Shown: positions 16,050 through 24,326 of the stretch, piece by piece
Layout of the letters: each line of letters starts with the position of its first letter
How positions within the stretch are numbered: the first letter of the stretch is position 1
Source of the DNA: SZUA-448 sp045593785
GTDB lineage: Bacteria; Bacillota; Clostridia; Lachnospirales; Lachnospiraceae
Assembly (NCBI GenBank): GCA_045593785.1
Contig: JAZNXH010000164.1
Span: 1-26,458, forward strand
Direction of reading: 5' to 3'
Length of the DNA: 26,458 nt
Translations under genes and position numbers: made by a program
The notes under the pieces: model-generated
Told to the model about the DNA's origin: nothing
Seen by the model: only the letters and a program-made list of their open reading frames with translations
Databases searched by the model: none

Positions 16050-16733
16050 TCATATCCGTACTTCACTCGGCAATGTCCAGTCGATTGGTGTCTCGCCGTT
16101 CTTCATCAGAAAGTCGTTCGCTTTGCTGAAGTGTCTACAGCCGAAGAATCCGCGGTATGCAGACAATGGGCTCGGATGCGGTGCTTCAAGGATCAGATGT
16201 TTCGGGTTGTTCAGTAATGCCTTCTTCTCCTGCGCCGGTTTGCCCCAAAGCAGGAAGACTATCGGACGGTCTACTTCGTTGACAGTTCGGATAATGGCAT
16301 CTGTGAACTGTTCCCATCCTTTGCCGCGATGTGAAAACGCCCGGTGTGCCTGCACAGTCAAGACGGTATTTAGGAGTAATACGCCCTGCTTTGCCCATTC
16401 TTCGAGATATCCGTGATTTGGTATGGAAAAACCGATATCATCGTGCAATTCTTTGTAGATGTTCTCGAGGGACGGCGGTATTTTGACGTCAGGCTTAACC
16501 GAGAAACAAAGTCCGTGCGCCTGTCCCGGTTCATGGTACGGATCCTGTCCGAGGATAACACATTTCACTTTGGAAAGCGGAGTCAGATGCATCGCATTGA
16601 AGATATCCTCAGATGGAGGATATACCACAACTTTCGAGTACTCTTCTTTGATAAAGTTGAAAAGCTCTCTATAATACGGCTTCTTATACTCTACGCTGAT
16701 TTTTTCAGACCAATCGTTACTGATTGCTGCCAT
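16050..16733 (-). CDS. ung: Uracil-DNA glycosylase
   Basis: Ung removes uracil from DNA at the start of base-excision repair. The 227-residue family 1 enzyme has the catalytic D64 in the water-activating loop GQDPYH, the LLLNTVLTV uracil-binding strand, and H186 in the minor-groove loop HPSPLSAYRGFFGC. Its ATG lies 17 bases inside the end of hisF, with GAGG and AAGG upstream within hisF, so translation is probably coupled. It is the last gene of the minus-strand operon and ends before the bidirectional terminator. Confidence 0.97.
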   Translation of the reverse strand: MAAISNDWSEKISVEYKKPYYRELFNFIKEEYSKVVVYPPSEDIFNAMHLTPLSKVKCVILGQDPYHEPGQAHGLCFSVKPDVKIPPSLENIYKELHDDIGFSIPNHGYLEEWAKQGVLLLNTVLTVQAHRAFSHRGKGWEQFTDAIIRTVNEVDRPIVFLLWGKPAQEKKALLNNPKHLILEAPHPSPLSAYRGFFGCRHFSKANDFLMKNGETPIDWTLPSEVRI

Positions 16734-17505
16734 TTACCTTACACCTCATCCGCATGGAAATACCACGGCCTGCCAGATATTCTTTCAGATCCATAATCTC
16801 CATCTCTTTATAGTGGAACAGAGACGCCGCCAATACGGCATCTGCCTTACCTTCTGTAAACGCATCATAAAAATGTTCCATCGTACCGGCACCACCGGAT
16901 GCAATTACCGGAACAGATACCAGTTCGGATACCGCTCTCGTCAGTTCCAGATCGTATCCTGCTTTTGTTCCGTCGCAATCCATACTGGTTAAGAGTATTT
17001 CTCCTGCTCCAAGGTCATTTGCCTTCTTTGCCCATTCAAGTGCATCGATACCCATATCAACTCTTCCGCCGTTCTTGAAGATGTTCCATCCGCTTCCGTC
17101 CGCTCTGCGCTTCGCATCAATCGCAACGACTACGCACTGGCTTCCAAATTTATCTGCAGCCTCTGCAATCAAATTCGGATTCATAATTGCAGCAGAATTC
17201 ACAGCTACCTTATCCGCACCCGCACGTAAAATCACCTTAAAATCCTCTACTGTACGGATACCACCGCCAACGGTGAACGGAATAAACACTCGCTCTGCAA
17301 CACGGCGTACCATATCAATCTTAATATCACGTGCATCCGAAGAAGCAGTAATATCGAGAAACACTAATTCATCCGCACCGGACTCACTGTACAGTGCGCC
17401 AACCTCTACTGGATCTCCGGCATCTCTTAAATTAACAAAATTGGTTCCCTTCACAACCCGATTGTTCATGACATCCAGGCAGGGAATAATTCTTTTTGTA
17501 TACAT
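16717..17505 (-). CDS. hisF: Imidazole glycerol phosphate synthase, cyclase subunit
   Basis: HisF uses ammonia from HisH to turn PRFAR into imidazole glycerol phosphate and AICAR. The 262-residue barrel starts MYTKRIIPCLDV, with catalytic D11 and D130 (VVAIDAKR), and has phosphate-binding TVGGGIRT and VIASGGAGTMEHF. ATG 17505 has GGTGG five bases upstream; the open frame reaches a TTG at 17517. The normal end at about ...KEYLAGRGISMR is followed by roughly ten extra residues that overlap the start of ung. It follows hisH by 81 bases. Confidence 0.97.
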   Translation of the reverse strand: MYTKRIIPCLDVMNNRVVKGTNFVNLRDAGDPVEVGALYSESGADELVFLDITASSDARDIKIDMVRRVAERVFIPFTVGGGIRTVEDFKVILRAGADKVAVNSAAIMNPNLIAEAADKFGSQCVVVAIDAKRRADGSGWNIFKNGGRVDMGIDALEWAKKANDLGAGEILLTSMDCDGTKAGYDLELTRAVSELVSVPVIASGGAGTMEHFYDAFTEGKADAVLAASLFHYKEMEIMDLKEYLAGRGISMRMRCKVNGSNQ

Positions 17506-17586
17506 CTTATCCACCAATCATTCTATTCTGAATCAAATCTCGTTCTTCTGCTTTTTGCATTTTGGGGCATTATACCTATACCGGTA

Positions 17587-18192
17587 CTATAACGCAGCAA
17601 AACATCGCAAGATCTCAAGACCCACTTCGCCACTCTTCTCCGGATGGAACTGACATGCAAAAATATTATCATGCTCTACGGAAGCATGAATCAACGTACT
17701 GTACTCTGTCGTTGCTGCTACATCAGAAGTATTCTCTGCAGCAAGATAATAAGAATGCACAAAATATACGTATGGCTCACCGGACAATCCGGAAAACAAC
17801 TTCGCACCCGGCTTTACGTCAAGCGAATTCCATCCCATGTGCGGTATCTTCAGTCCCGGTGCATCCGGAATTCTAAGAATCTTTCCTGGAAGAACAGACA
17901 ATCCCTTCACGCCAGGAGATTCCTCACTGGAATCAAACAAAAGTTGTAATCCCAGACAAATACCCAAAAACGGCTTTCCGGAGAAAGCCGCTTCCCTAAC
18001 TACTTCAACCAGGCCATACTGCTGTAAATTGCCCATTGCATCTGCAAATGCACCAACACCCGGCAGTACCACATGGCTTGCACTTCGAATCACCTCAGGA
18101 TCTCGGGTAATTACTGCTTCTTCGCCAAGGAACTGAAATGCTTTCTGCACACTGTTCAGATTCCCGGCATCGTAATCAATAATTGCAATCAT
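17587..18192 (-). CDS. hisH: Imidazole glycerol phosphate synthase, glutamine amidotransferase subunit
   Basis: HisH hydrolyses glutamine and channels ammonia to HisF. The 201-residue product starts MIAIIDYDAGNLNSVQKAF and has the full catalytic triad: C79 in LGICLGLQLL, and H183 and E185 in HPEKSGEVG. YFVHSYY is also typical. It lies 21 bases after the zinc-ribbon membrane protein gene. No other his gene lies in the window. Confidence 0.97.
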   Translation of the reverse strand: MIAIIDYDAGNLNSVQKAFQFLGEEAVITRDPEVIRSASHVVLPGVGAFADAMGNLQQYGLVEVVREAAFSGKPFLGICLGLQLLFDSSEESPGVKGLSVLPGKILRIPDAPGLKIPHMGWNSLDVKPGAKLFSGLSGEPYVYFVHSYYLAAENTSDVAATTEYSTLIHASVEHDNIFACQFHPEKSGEVGLEILRCFAAL

Positions 18193-18213
18193 ACATCAAA
18201 ATCCAATCTTTTA

Positions 18214-20067
18214 TTAGTTCTTTTTTGATACAATTTCATATATCTGTACACTATACTCCTCTTGGGTCTCAAATTCGAGCATAGCATATGCCGTAGACTC
18301 ATCCACGCCAAAAACTTCATCCAATTGCTGCAATATCTGCTTCTTCAGGTAGTCCAGATCCTCCACAACTCCAATCTGGGCACCATACTGGATAAACTTT
18401 TCATAACGGCGCAATCCCTTCATCAGGGAATCCAACGCTTCCGCATCCATATCCAAAGAATTATATCTCATATATGAAAGCAGCTGCACATTGACGTACT
18501 GAACCGTCATAATCTTATCGTATAATTCCAAATCTTCTTCTTTGATGTCCAAACCATAAACATCATTATACGCATCATCATAGCGTTGCAGATCAAAATC
18601 AAACTGTGCTTTTTCAATTGAAATCTTATAATTGTAATAACCGGTTCCAAGTACAATGAAGCAAAGAACCGCTGCAAACATCATAATGATAATCGAAGCC
18701 CCAAACTTGTTGATTTTACCTTCATTGGCTTCAATCTCTGCTAACAGTGCACGTTTTGCCTGCTCTTTTTTATCTTTTTGAATTCTTTTTTGTTCTTCTT
18801 TGGCAAGCTTTGCTTCTCGCTTTTTCCGTGCGCGCTGTTCATCTTCAGCTTTTTTCTGTTCCGCCTCTTCTTCTTTGCGTTTTGCTTTTTCTTCTTTACT
18901 CAGCTTTGCCTGAGCGGCTTCATCTGCTGCGCGCTGTTCATCTTCCTCAAATTTTTCCAGTGCAATGCGCTTACGTTCTTCAATCTGTTCCGGAGTCAAA
19001 TCCTCACGGATATTACCAAACAAGCGCTGGAAAATATTCTTTTTCTTTGCCGGCTGTACCGGAGTTGCAGATTTACCTTCCGGACCAATCTCCGGAATAT
19101 CGGTATCTTCTTCCCCCATCAGACTCGGGAACTCACCAAACATATCAGGAGTATTCGGCTCGTCTGCACTCTCTATTTCATCCACATTCATCATGTTCCA
19201 GAAATCCATGATATCATCGCCGGAATCTACAGTCTCAGCTGCATCGTAAGCCGGTTCGTCAAACAGCTGTACCGGTTCATCAAAAGATTGAGCTCCGACC
19301 AGATCCATCAAATCATCTGCATCACTCATTTCATAGAATGCGTCATCTGATGCTACCGGGGATTCGTCCTGCATAGAAAATACTTCTTCTGCCAATGCCT
19401 CGCCAATCATGGCCGCCTCTGCATCTAATTCTTCATCATAAGTATCAAAATTCTCGACAGGAATCTCTGTCTCTTCCTGCTCCATATACGAATGGGAGGC
19501 TGCATCTGCTTGTAACTCATCCGGATCAAATTCATATCCGTCCATATCCTGCGCATCATCTACCGTACGCAGCAAATCTTCCAAAAGCTCGTCCTCCTGA
19601 GAAACAGGAACTTCCTCCGGTTCCGTCTCTGCAAAAAGATCATCTAAAAAAGAATCATCTGTCTCATTAAAAATATTATATGCCGCAGAATCAGTTGCCG
19701 GCAAATCTTCCTCTTCGGCTTCCTCAATCATTTCTGTAAGAACCATTTCTTCGGCTTCCGGTTCCGCAATCACCTCTGTAGGAAACATTTCTTCGATTTC
19801 CGGTTCCGCAAAATCCGGTGTGTATTCTGCCTCACCCGTTGCCTCTTCTTCCGGAATCAGTTCTTCCTTCATCGAAAATGTCGGGCTTACCGGCTCCGCA
19901 GTTGTCTTTTTCACAGGGCGTTCCTGTATCGGCTCCATTGAACTGCTGACAACAGAACTAAGCAGACTATCAAGATACGATTCGTCTGCCTTCATTCTTG
20001 CCTCACATTCACTACAATACAGATTTCCCTCAGGAATCTCTTTTCCACAGGATCTACACTCTGCCAT
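18214..20067 (-). CDS. Zinc-ribbon, acidic, coiled-coil single-pass membrane protein, unknown function
   Basis: I do not recognise a named family for this 617-residue protein. It opens with a zinc ribbon (C4, C7, C18, C21 in CRSCGKEIPEG..YCSEC). Next is a very acidic, low-complexity stretch (about 60-345) with three 14-residue repeats, then a highly charged Lys/Glu/Ala coiled coil (about 355-450). One membrane helix follows (about 455-475, ASIIIMMFAAVLCFIVLG). The C-terminal 140 residues are probably helical and outside, with tetratricopeptide-like spacing (YDDAYNDVYGLDI). The ribbon and acidic region would thus face the cytoplasm. ATG 20067 has GAGG four bases upstream. It lies 17 bases after cheV and 21 before hisH. 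Its cytoplasmic half could scaffold other proteins; that is inference. Confidence 0.85.
   Translation of the reverse strand: MAECRSCGKEIPEGNLYCSECEARMKADESYLDSLLSSVVSSSMEPIQERPVKKTTAEPVSPTFSMKEELIPEEEATGEAEYTPDFAEPEIEEMFPTEVIAEPEAEEMVLTEMIEEAEEEDLPATDSAAYNIFNETDDSFLDDLFAETEPEEVPVSQEDELLEDLLRTVDDAQDMDGYEFDPDELQADAASHSYMEQEETEIPVENFDTYDEELDAEAAMIGEALAEEVFSMQDESPVASDDAFYEMSDADDLMDLVGAQSFDEPVQLFDEPAYDAAETVDSGDDIMDFWNMMNVDEIESADEPNTPDMFGEFPSLMGEEDTDIPEIGPEGKSATPVQPAKKKNIFQRLFGNIREDLTPEQIEERKRIALEKFEEDEQRAADEAAQAKLSKEEKAKRKEEEAEQKKAEDEQRARKKREAKLAKEEQKRIQKDKKEQAKRALLAEIEANEGKINKFGASIIIMMFAAVLCFIVLGTGYYNYKISIEKAQFDFDLQRYDDAYNDVYGLDIKEEDLELYDKIMTVQYVNVQLLSYMRYNSLDMDAEALDSLMKGLRRYEKFIQYGAQIGVVEDLDYLKKQILQQLDEVFGVDESTAYAMLEFETQEEYSVQIYEIVSKKN
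19724..19811. repeat. 42-bp repeat in the acidic region
   Basis: Two clear copies and one decayed copy of a 42-base unit (best match 19745-19769 against 19787-19811, core TCCGGTTCCGCAA) encode 14-residue blocks of the type PEIEEM..TEVIAE. Confidence 0.65.
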
Positions 20068-20084
20068 GTCGCCTCACACCAAAA

Positions 20085-20993
20085 TTATTTCTGTGTTTCT
20101 AAGATTAAACGGTCAATTGCTTCTACCAACTGTCCAATCTCCGGTTTGGTCAGCTGCGCATCTGCACCAACTGCTTCCCCCTTCTTATACATCTGTTCGT
20201 TAATCAGGGACGAGAAGATAACAACCGGAATTTTTCCCAATACCGGATCCGACTTAATGAGACGGGTCAAATGATGTCCATCCATCTGTGGCATCTCGAT
20301 ATCTGTCACAACCAAACGAATGGACTGATCAATATTACCCTTCTGCTTCAATCCGGTTAATACATCCCATGCTTCCTGTCCGTTGGTTGTCTTAATTACA
20401 TTCATATATCCTGCCTTATTCAGACAATCCACAATCATCTTCTCCAAAAACGGAGAATCTTCTGCAATCAAAAGCGGAATCATATTCCGTTCTCTCTCCG
20501 GAAGAGAATCCAGCTGTGATGTTCTGAGTCCGGTCTCCGGGCTGATGTCTGCTACAATCTTCTCAAAATCAAGAATCACAATCAGTTTTTCGTTCAATTT
20601 AACAATACCGGTTGCAACACCCTGTCCGCCGGAATTTAACGTTGCATCCGGCATACTGATCTGTGTCCAGGAGAGTCTGTGGATACCATGAACCTGTTGA
20701 ACATGGAAACCAACATTTAACTTGTTAAAGTTCGTAATTATGTACATATCTGAGTCTGAACCGGGAATATTCAATCCAAGACTTCTGGACAGATCCACAA
20801 TCGTGATAATCTCGCCACGGGGCATAAATACGCCTTCTACTGCATGGTGGGTATTCGGTACCGGTGTCGGCGCCTTATACGGCAATATCTCTCTTACTTT
20901 CGAAACATTGATTCCGTAGTAATTTCCTCCCACAGAAAACTCAAGAATCTCAAGTTCATTTGTGCCGCTTTCTAATAAGATGTTAGTCTCCAT
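20085..20993 (-). CDS. cheV: Chemotaxis protein CheV
   Basis: CheV couples chemoreceptors to CheA and tunes adaptation through its receiver domain. The 302-residue product has an N-terminal CheW-like domain (about 12-155, with EFSVGGNYYGINVSKVREIL and PRGEIITIVDLSR). A C-terminal receiver domain (about 172-300) carries the acidic pair E178-D179, phosphorylation site D231 in VVTDIEMPQMDG and K283 in LTKPE. ATG 20993 has GGAGGG about eight bases upstream. It sits in an operon with a lipoprotein and a zinc-ribbon membrane protein rather than with other che genes, so it may link receptors to something else. The organism is presumably motile. Confidence 0.95.
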   Translation of the reverse strand: METNILLESGTNELEILEFSVGGNYYGINVSKVREILPYKAPTPVPNTHHAVEGVFMPRGEIITIVDLSRSLGLNIPGSDSDMYIITNFNKLNVGFHVQQVHGIHRLSWTQISMPDATLNSGGQGVATGIVKLNEKLIVILDFEKIVADISPETGLRTSQLDSLPERERNMIPLLIAEDSPFLEKMIVDCLNKAGYMNVIKTTNGQEAWDVLTGLKQKGNIDQSIRLVVTDIEMPQMDGHHLTRLIKSDPVLGKIPVVIFSSLINEQMYKKGEAVGADAQLTKPEIGQLVEAIDRLILETQK

Positions 20994-21018
20994 AAACCAC
21001 CCTCCGTTATTATATAGT

Positions 21019-21717
21019 TTACTGTAAATTCATATGTGCTGTATGATCACCAATGGTCAGATACAAATCAAGACTTTCCGGATTGAAATCACGTTCTACT
21101 TCAAACACTAAAACACTACTGTAACTCTCACCGGCCGGAATCTCTGTAACAAGATACTGAAAATCATTCAGAAGAACCGTTCTTTTCGGACTCAGTTGTT
21201 CTGTGATATCAACATAGAGTCGGCATTTTGGCTGCATCTCCAAAATGTTGGCCGCAACATCACTCTCACCTTCATTCTGCAGATTCAAGAACACAAGCAA
21301 CAAACAATTCTCCGCTTTTTTCGGCTCAATGCTCAGCGCCTCAAACGTATAGCTGTCATAAAGTTCATATCCATCATATTCCAAACATAAATCACTAATT
21401 CCAAGTGTCTCATCTACAGATGCATTAAACTCAGGTAAAACAATCTCTTCCGTTTCACCCTCTGATACATCCGGCGTCATGGTTGGCTCAACTGTCTCGT
21501 CCGGAAGCGGTGTCGGCGTCGGCGGTACCGGTGTCGGAGTCACGGTCGGAGTCGGTGTAATCAAATTTTCTCTATAGTTATTATCGTATTTAAACAAAAG
21601 CCAAGCAGCCGTGCGCGCAATCGTCTCAGACTCTTCGTCTGTTATCTCCACCATGTGCACACAGCCGGTCAGGCCCAACATAATCATCATTGCTAATACA
21701 GCCAGAATCTTTTTCAA
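21019..21717 (-). CDS. Putative lipoprotein with Thr/Pro linker, unknown function
   Basis: With the TTG start at 21717 the 232-residue product is a typical lipoprotein: MKKILAVLAMMIMLGLTGC with lipobox LTGC and lipidated C19. A Thr/Pro-rich linker (about 54-82, TPTPTVTPTPVPPTPTPLP) leads to a beta-rich globular domain (about 100-232). Its AENCLLLVFLNLQNEGESDV and AGESYSSVLVFEVE resemble extracellular DUF4352-type folds. GAGGTG lies seven bases before the TTG, whereas ATG 21741 has no ribosome site and would put charged residues before the signal. It is the first gene of the operon with cheV, 25 bases apart. The function is unknown. Confidence 0.8.
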   Translation of the reverse strand: MKKILAVLAMMIMLGLTGCVHMVEITDEESETIARTAAWLLFKYDNNYRENLITPTPTVTPTPVPPTPTPLPDETVEPTMTPDVSEGETEEIVLPEFNASVDETLGISDLCLEYDGYELYDSYTFEALSIEPKKAENCLLLVFLNLQNEGESDVAANILEMQPKCRLYVDITEQLSPKRTVLLNDFQYLVTEIPAGESYSSVLVFEVERDFNPESLDLYLTIGDHTAHMNLQ

Positions 21718-21769
21718 GCTGACACCTCGCTCCAATCCCATCCTACGAGATTAATACTCAATCCTCTTT

Positions 21770-21789
21770 GCAGTATTTTGTAATACTGC
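21770..21789. promoter_or_regulatory. Perfect 8-bp inverted repeat in the operon leader
   Basis: GCAGTATT and AATACTGC flank a four-base TTGT centre, about 15-34 bases after the predicted transcription start. It could be a repressor operator or an RNA hairpin. There is no T-run, so it is not a terminator. Confidence 0.5.
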
Positions 21790-21810
21790 GAAAGATTCAT
21801 ATCTAACTAT

Positions 21811-21839
21811 ATAATAACACTTATTTCATTAATCGGCAA
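21811..21839 (-). promoter_or_regulatory. Probable promoter of the lipoprotein-cheV-his-ung operon
   Basis: On the minus strand TTGCCG (21834-21839), a 17-base spacer and TATTAT (21811-21816). The predicted start is near 21804. No terminator hairpin is visible between it and the histidine kinase gene, so some read-through is possible. Confidence 0.6.
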
Positions 21840-21894
21840 TCATTGAATAGAAAATTATAATAAAATTCAAAAAAATACAGTAAATTTTTATAAA

Positions 21895-23505
21895 TCAACC
21901 AATTTTTCCTGTTCTGTCCAGATTTTCACCGCCATCCAGCTCAATCCAGAACTCAACGCCGTCTTCATGATTCAACACACCATAGTTTTGACGATGACGG
22001 TCCATAATTGCCTTTACAATGGACAATCCGATACCACTGCCGCCGTATTCCCTGGTTCGTGCTTTATCTACCTTATAAAACTTCACCCAAACCTGTTCCA
22101 ATGCCTCCTCCGGAATTGTTTCCCCGGAGTTAAATACAGACAAGCGCACCTTGTCACCAATCCGTTCCAGACTTACCACAATCCGCAACGCGTCACTGAC
22201 ATGGTTTAGGGCATTGCTGATAAAATTCGTAAAGACTTCTTCCATCATATATTCATCTGCCCATACATAGACCGAATCGTCTGTACGAAGTTCCAGCTGC
22301 ACATCCTTTTGTTGAAATAAAATTTCTACCGAAGCAAGTACCGACTTCACTAACGGTACTATGTCAAAACGCTCAATCTCCGGCTGTGCAGTCCCCACCT
22401 CTAATTGGTTCAGTGACAGTAACTTCTGTACCATCTTATTCATCTTCATCGCTTCATCTATGATAACATCACAGTAAAACTCTCTGCTCTCCGGATCCTC
22501 ATTTACATTGTCCTTCAGACCTTCTGCATATCCCCGGATCAATGCAATCGGTGTTTTGAGTTCATGTGTAACATTGGACAAAAACTCTTTTCTGACTTCA
22601 TCAATCTGCGTCTTCCGGTCAATATCATTCTGAAGTTCAATATTGGCACTTTTCAACTCTGAAATCGTATGTTCCAATTTTTCAGACAACGAATTAATAC
22701 TGTTGCCTAATACAGCAATCTCGTCTTCCCCGTCAACCTCATATTTGGTCTCAAAATTCAGTTCTGACATTTTACTTGCAATCTGTGCTAATTCCAGTAC
22801 CGGGCGGGTAAATCTGCGACTGAACAGATAGGAGACAAACGCAGCAAGTGCCATAACACAGCTTCCGAGGAAAAACAGAAAACGGTTTGAAATATCCACC
22901 GCTTCTTCCATACTCTCCTGCCCCGAACGTACAAACAGGTTATAGCCAAAATCCGTGTCACCGAACAAGTCCATAAAATCCGAGTCCATGGAATTGTTAT
23001 GCTGGGTCATAATCATATAATCATCTGTAACTTCGACCTCTTCCACCTGGCTAATCGTCCCTGCGAACAGATTCGGAAACATATACTCCTGAGCGGACTC
23101 GTAGATACGATAATATTCGCGGTTTTCAATCATCTCCGCGCTCATACCACCCTGTGGTTCCCGTTCATTGTGCGGAAGGATAATCTGTTCCGGATAAATA
23201 AAATAGGTGAAATACAAGGTACCAAACGCAGTATCCATCTCAACATCCTGAAACAGATAGATCTTAACATTTTCCGAAGCCTCAATCCGGTCAATCATGC
23301 TTTTTTGCTCTCTGGACAAAACATCGTCCTTGACCGTACTAATATAATCATTTACTGCCGAATGTACTTCCCGCATCAGGCTCAGCTTCGTGTGGGCATA
23401 ATAACTCCGTAAAAAGGTAAGATTTAAAAACCAACACATAATAATTGTCAATGCGATGGTTCCTAATAGGAACAATGTAATTCTGTGACGGAATGACTGT
23501 TTCAT
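21895..23505 (-). CDS. Sensor histidine kinase
   Basis: This 536-residue membrane kinase has one helix near residues 8-30 and an extracytoplasmic sensor region of about 175 residues. A second helix (about 208-230, FLFFLGSCVMALAAFVSYLF) leads into a HAMP domain. The phosphorylated histidine is H314 in SNVTHELKTPIALIRGYAEG. The ATPase domain has an N-box (FISNALNHV), an unusual NSGETIP in place of the common D-x-G-x-G box, and a G2 box GGSGIGLSIV. The stimulus is unknown. Its ATG overlaps the regulator's stop by four bases (ATGA), so the pair is coupled. Its cognate partner is the OmpR-type regulator upstream. Confidence 0.94.
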   Translation of the reverse strand: MKQSFRHRITLFLLGTIALTIIMCWFLNLTFLRSYYAHTKLSLMREVHSAVNDYISTVKDDVLSREQKSMIDRIEASENVKIYLFQDVEMDTAFGTLYFTYFIYPEQIILPHNEREPQGGMSAEMIENREYYRIYESAQEYMFPNLFAGTISQVEEVEVTDDYMIMTQHNNSMDSDFMDLFGDTDFGYNLFVRSGQESMEEAVDISNRFLFFLGSCVMALAAFVSYLFSRRFTRPVLELAQIASKMSELNFETKYEVDGEDEIAVLGNSINSLSEKLEHTISELKSANIELQNDIDRKTQIDEVRKEFLSNVTHELKTPIALIRGYAEGLKDNVNEDPESREFYCDVIIDEAMKMNKMVQKLLSLNQLEVGTAQPEIERFDIVPLVKSVLASVEILFQQKDVQLELRTDDSVYVWADEYMMEEVFTNFISNALNHVSDALRIVVSLERIGDKVRLSVFNSGETIPEEALEQVWVKFYKVDKARTREYGGSGIGLSIVKAIMDRHRQNYGVLNHEDGVEFWIELDGGENLDRTGKIG

Positions 23506-24185
23506 TCTCTGCCCTCTACCTCAAACTTATAGCCCATACCCCAGATGGTTTTGATATAATCACCCTTATCCCCCATCTTGCTACGTAATTTTTTCACATG
23601 TGTATCAATCGTTCTGGCATCGCCAAAATAATCATAATTCCAGACATTATTCAAAATCTTCTCCCTGGAAAGCGCAACACCCTTGTTTAACATAAAGTAA
23701 GTCAAAAGTTCGAACTCCTTGACACTTAATTCCAACGGCACCCCTTCAATCCGAATCTCATGAGCAGCCTTGTCAAGAACAATTCCTCCAACTTCCGTAA
23801 TCTCAGCATCTGTTGCAGAAGTTCTGCGAAGAATCGCTTCTACGCGTGCCACGAGAATCTTTGGACTGAACGGCTTTGAGATATACTCGTCTACTCCCAG
23901 TTCAAATCCCATCAGTTCGTCCCGTTCATCACTCTTTGCCGTCAGCATGATAATCGGCACCTTCGAATACTGCCGTATCTCACGGCATACCTGCCATCCA
24001 TCCATCTTCGGCATCATTACATCCAAGATAATTAGTGCAATATCCTTTACTGCAAAGAAGGTATCAACCGCTTCTTCGCCATTCTCTGCTTCCAGCACCT
24101 CATAATTCTGTCGCAAAAGGAAGTCTTTCACAAGTTTGCGCATTCTACTCTCGTCGTCAACAACCAAAACCTTCAAACGTTCCAT
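23502..24185 (-). CDS. OmpR/PhoB-family response regulator
   Basis: The 227-residue regulator has an N-terminal receiver domain with acidic pair D10-D11, phosphorylation site D55 (LIILDVMMPKMDG) and K104 in YISKPF. The C-terminal winged helix carries LSVKEFELLTYFMLN and the recognition-helix and wing region RTIDTHVKKLRSKMG. ATG 24185 has AGGAGG six bases upstream. It has its own promoter and is followed by the overlapping kinase gene. Targets cannot be read from sequence; the downstream lipoprotein operon is one candidate. Confidence 0.96.
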   Translation of the reverse strand: MERLKVLVVDDESRMRKLVKDFLLRQNYEVLEAENGEEAVDTFFAVKDIALIILDVMMPKMDGWQVCREIRQYSKVPIIMLTAKSDERDELMGFELGVDEYISKPFSPKILVARVEAILRRTSATDAEITEVGGIVLDKAAHEIRIEGVPLELSVKEFELLTYFMLNKGVALSREKILNNVWNYDYFGDARTIDTHVKKLRSKMGDKGDYIKTIWGMGYKFEVEGRE

Positions 24186-24274
24186 ATACTACCTCCTGTT
24201 TTCAAACGTGCTTCCCTCTCATTATCGTGCACATTCTTTCAAACCATATGTAATTAAGATCATGGTAACAAGGA

Positions 24275-24303
24275 ATTATGTTGATTCTGTGATAATCGGT
24301 CAA
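24275..24303 (-). promoter_or_regulatory. Probable promoter of the two-component system
   Basis: On the minus strand TTGACC (24298-24303), a 17-base spacer and CATAAT (24275-24280), about 90 bases before the regulator ATG. Both hexamers match five of six consensus bases. Confidence 0.75.
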
Positions 24304-24326
24304 ATATGTGCCTGTTCCTTCTTACA

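Noticed and set aside
17506..17586. Internal promoter between hisH and hisF (TATAAT-like on the minus strand)
   Set aside because: A good -10 exists but no acceptable -35 at 16-18 bases, so it is not called.
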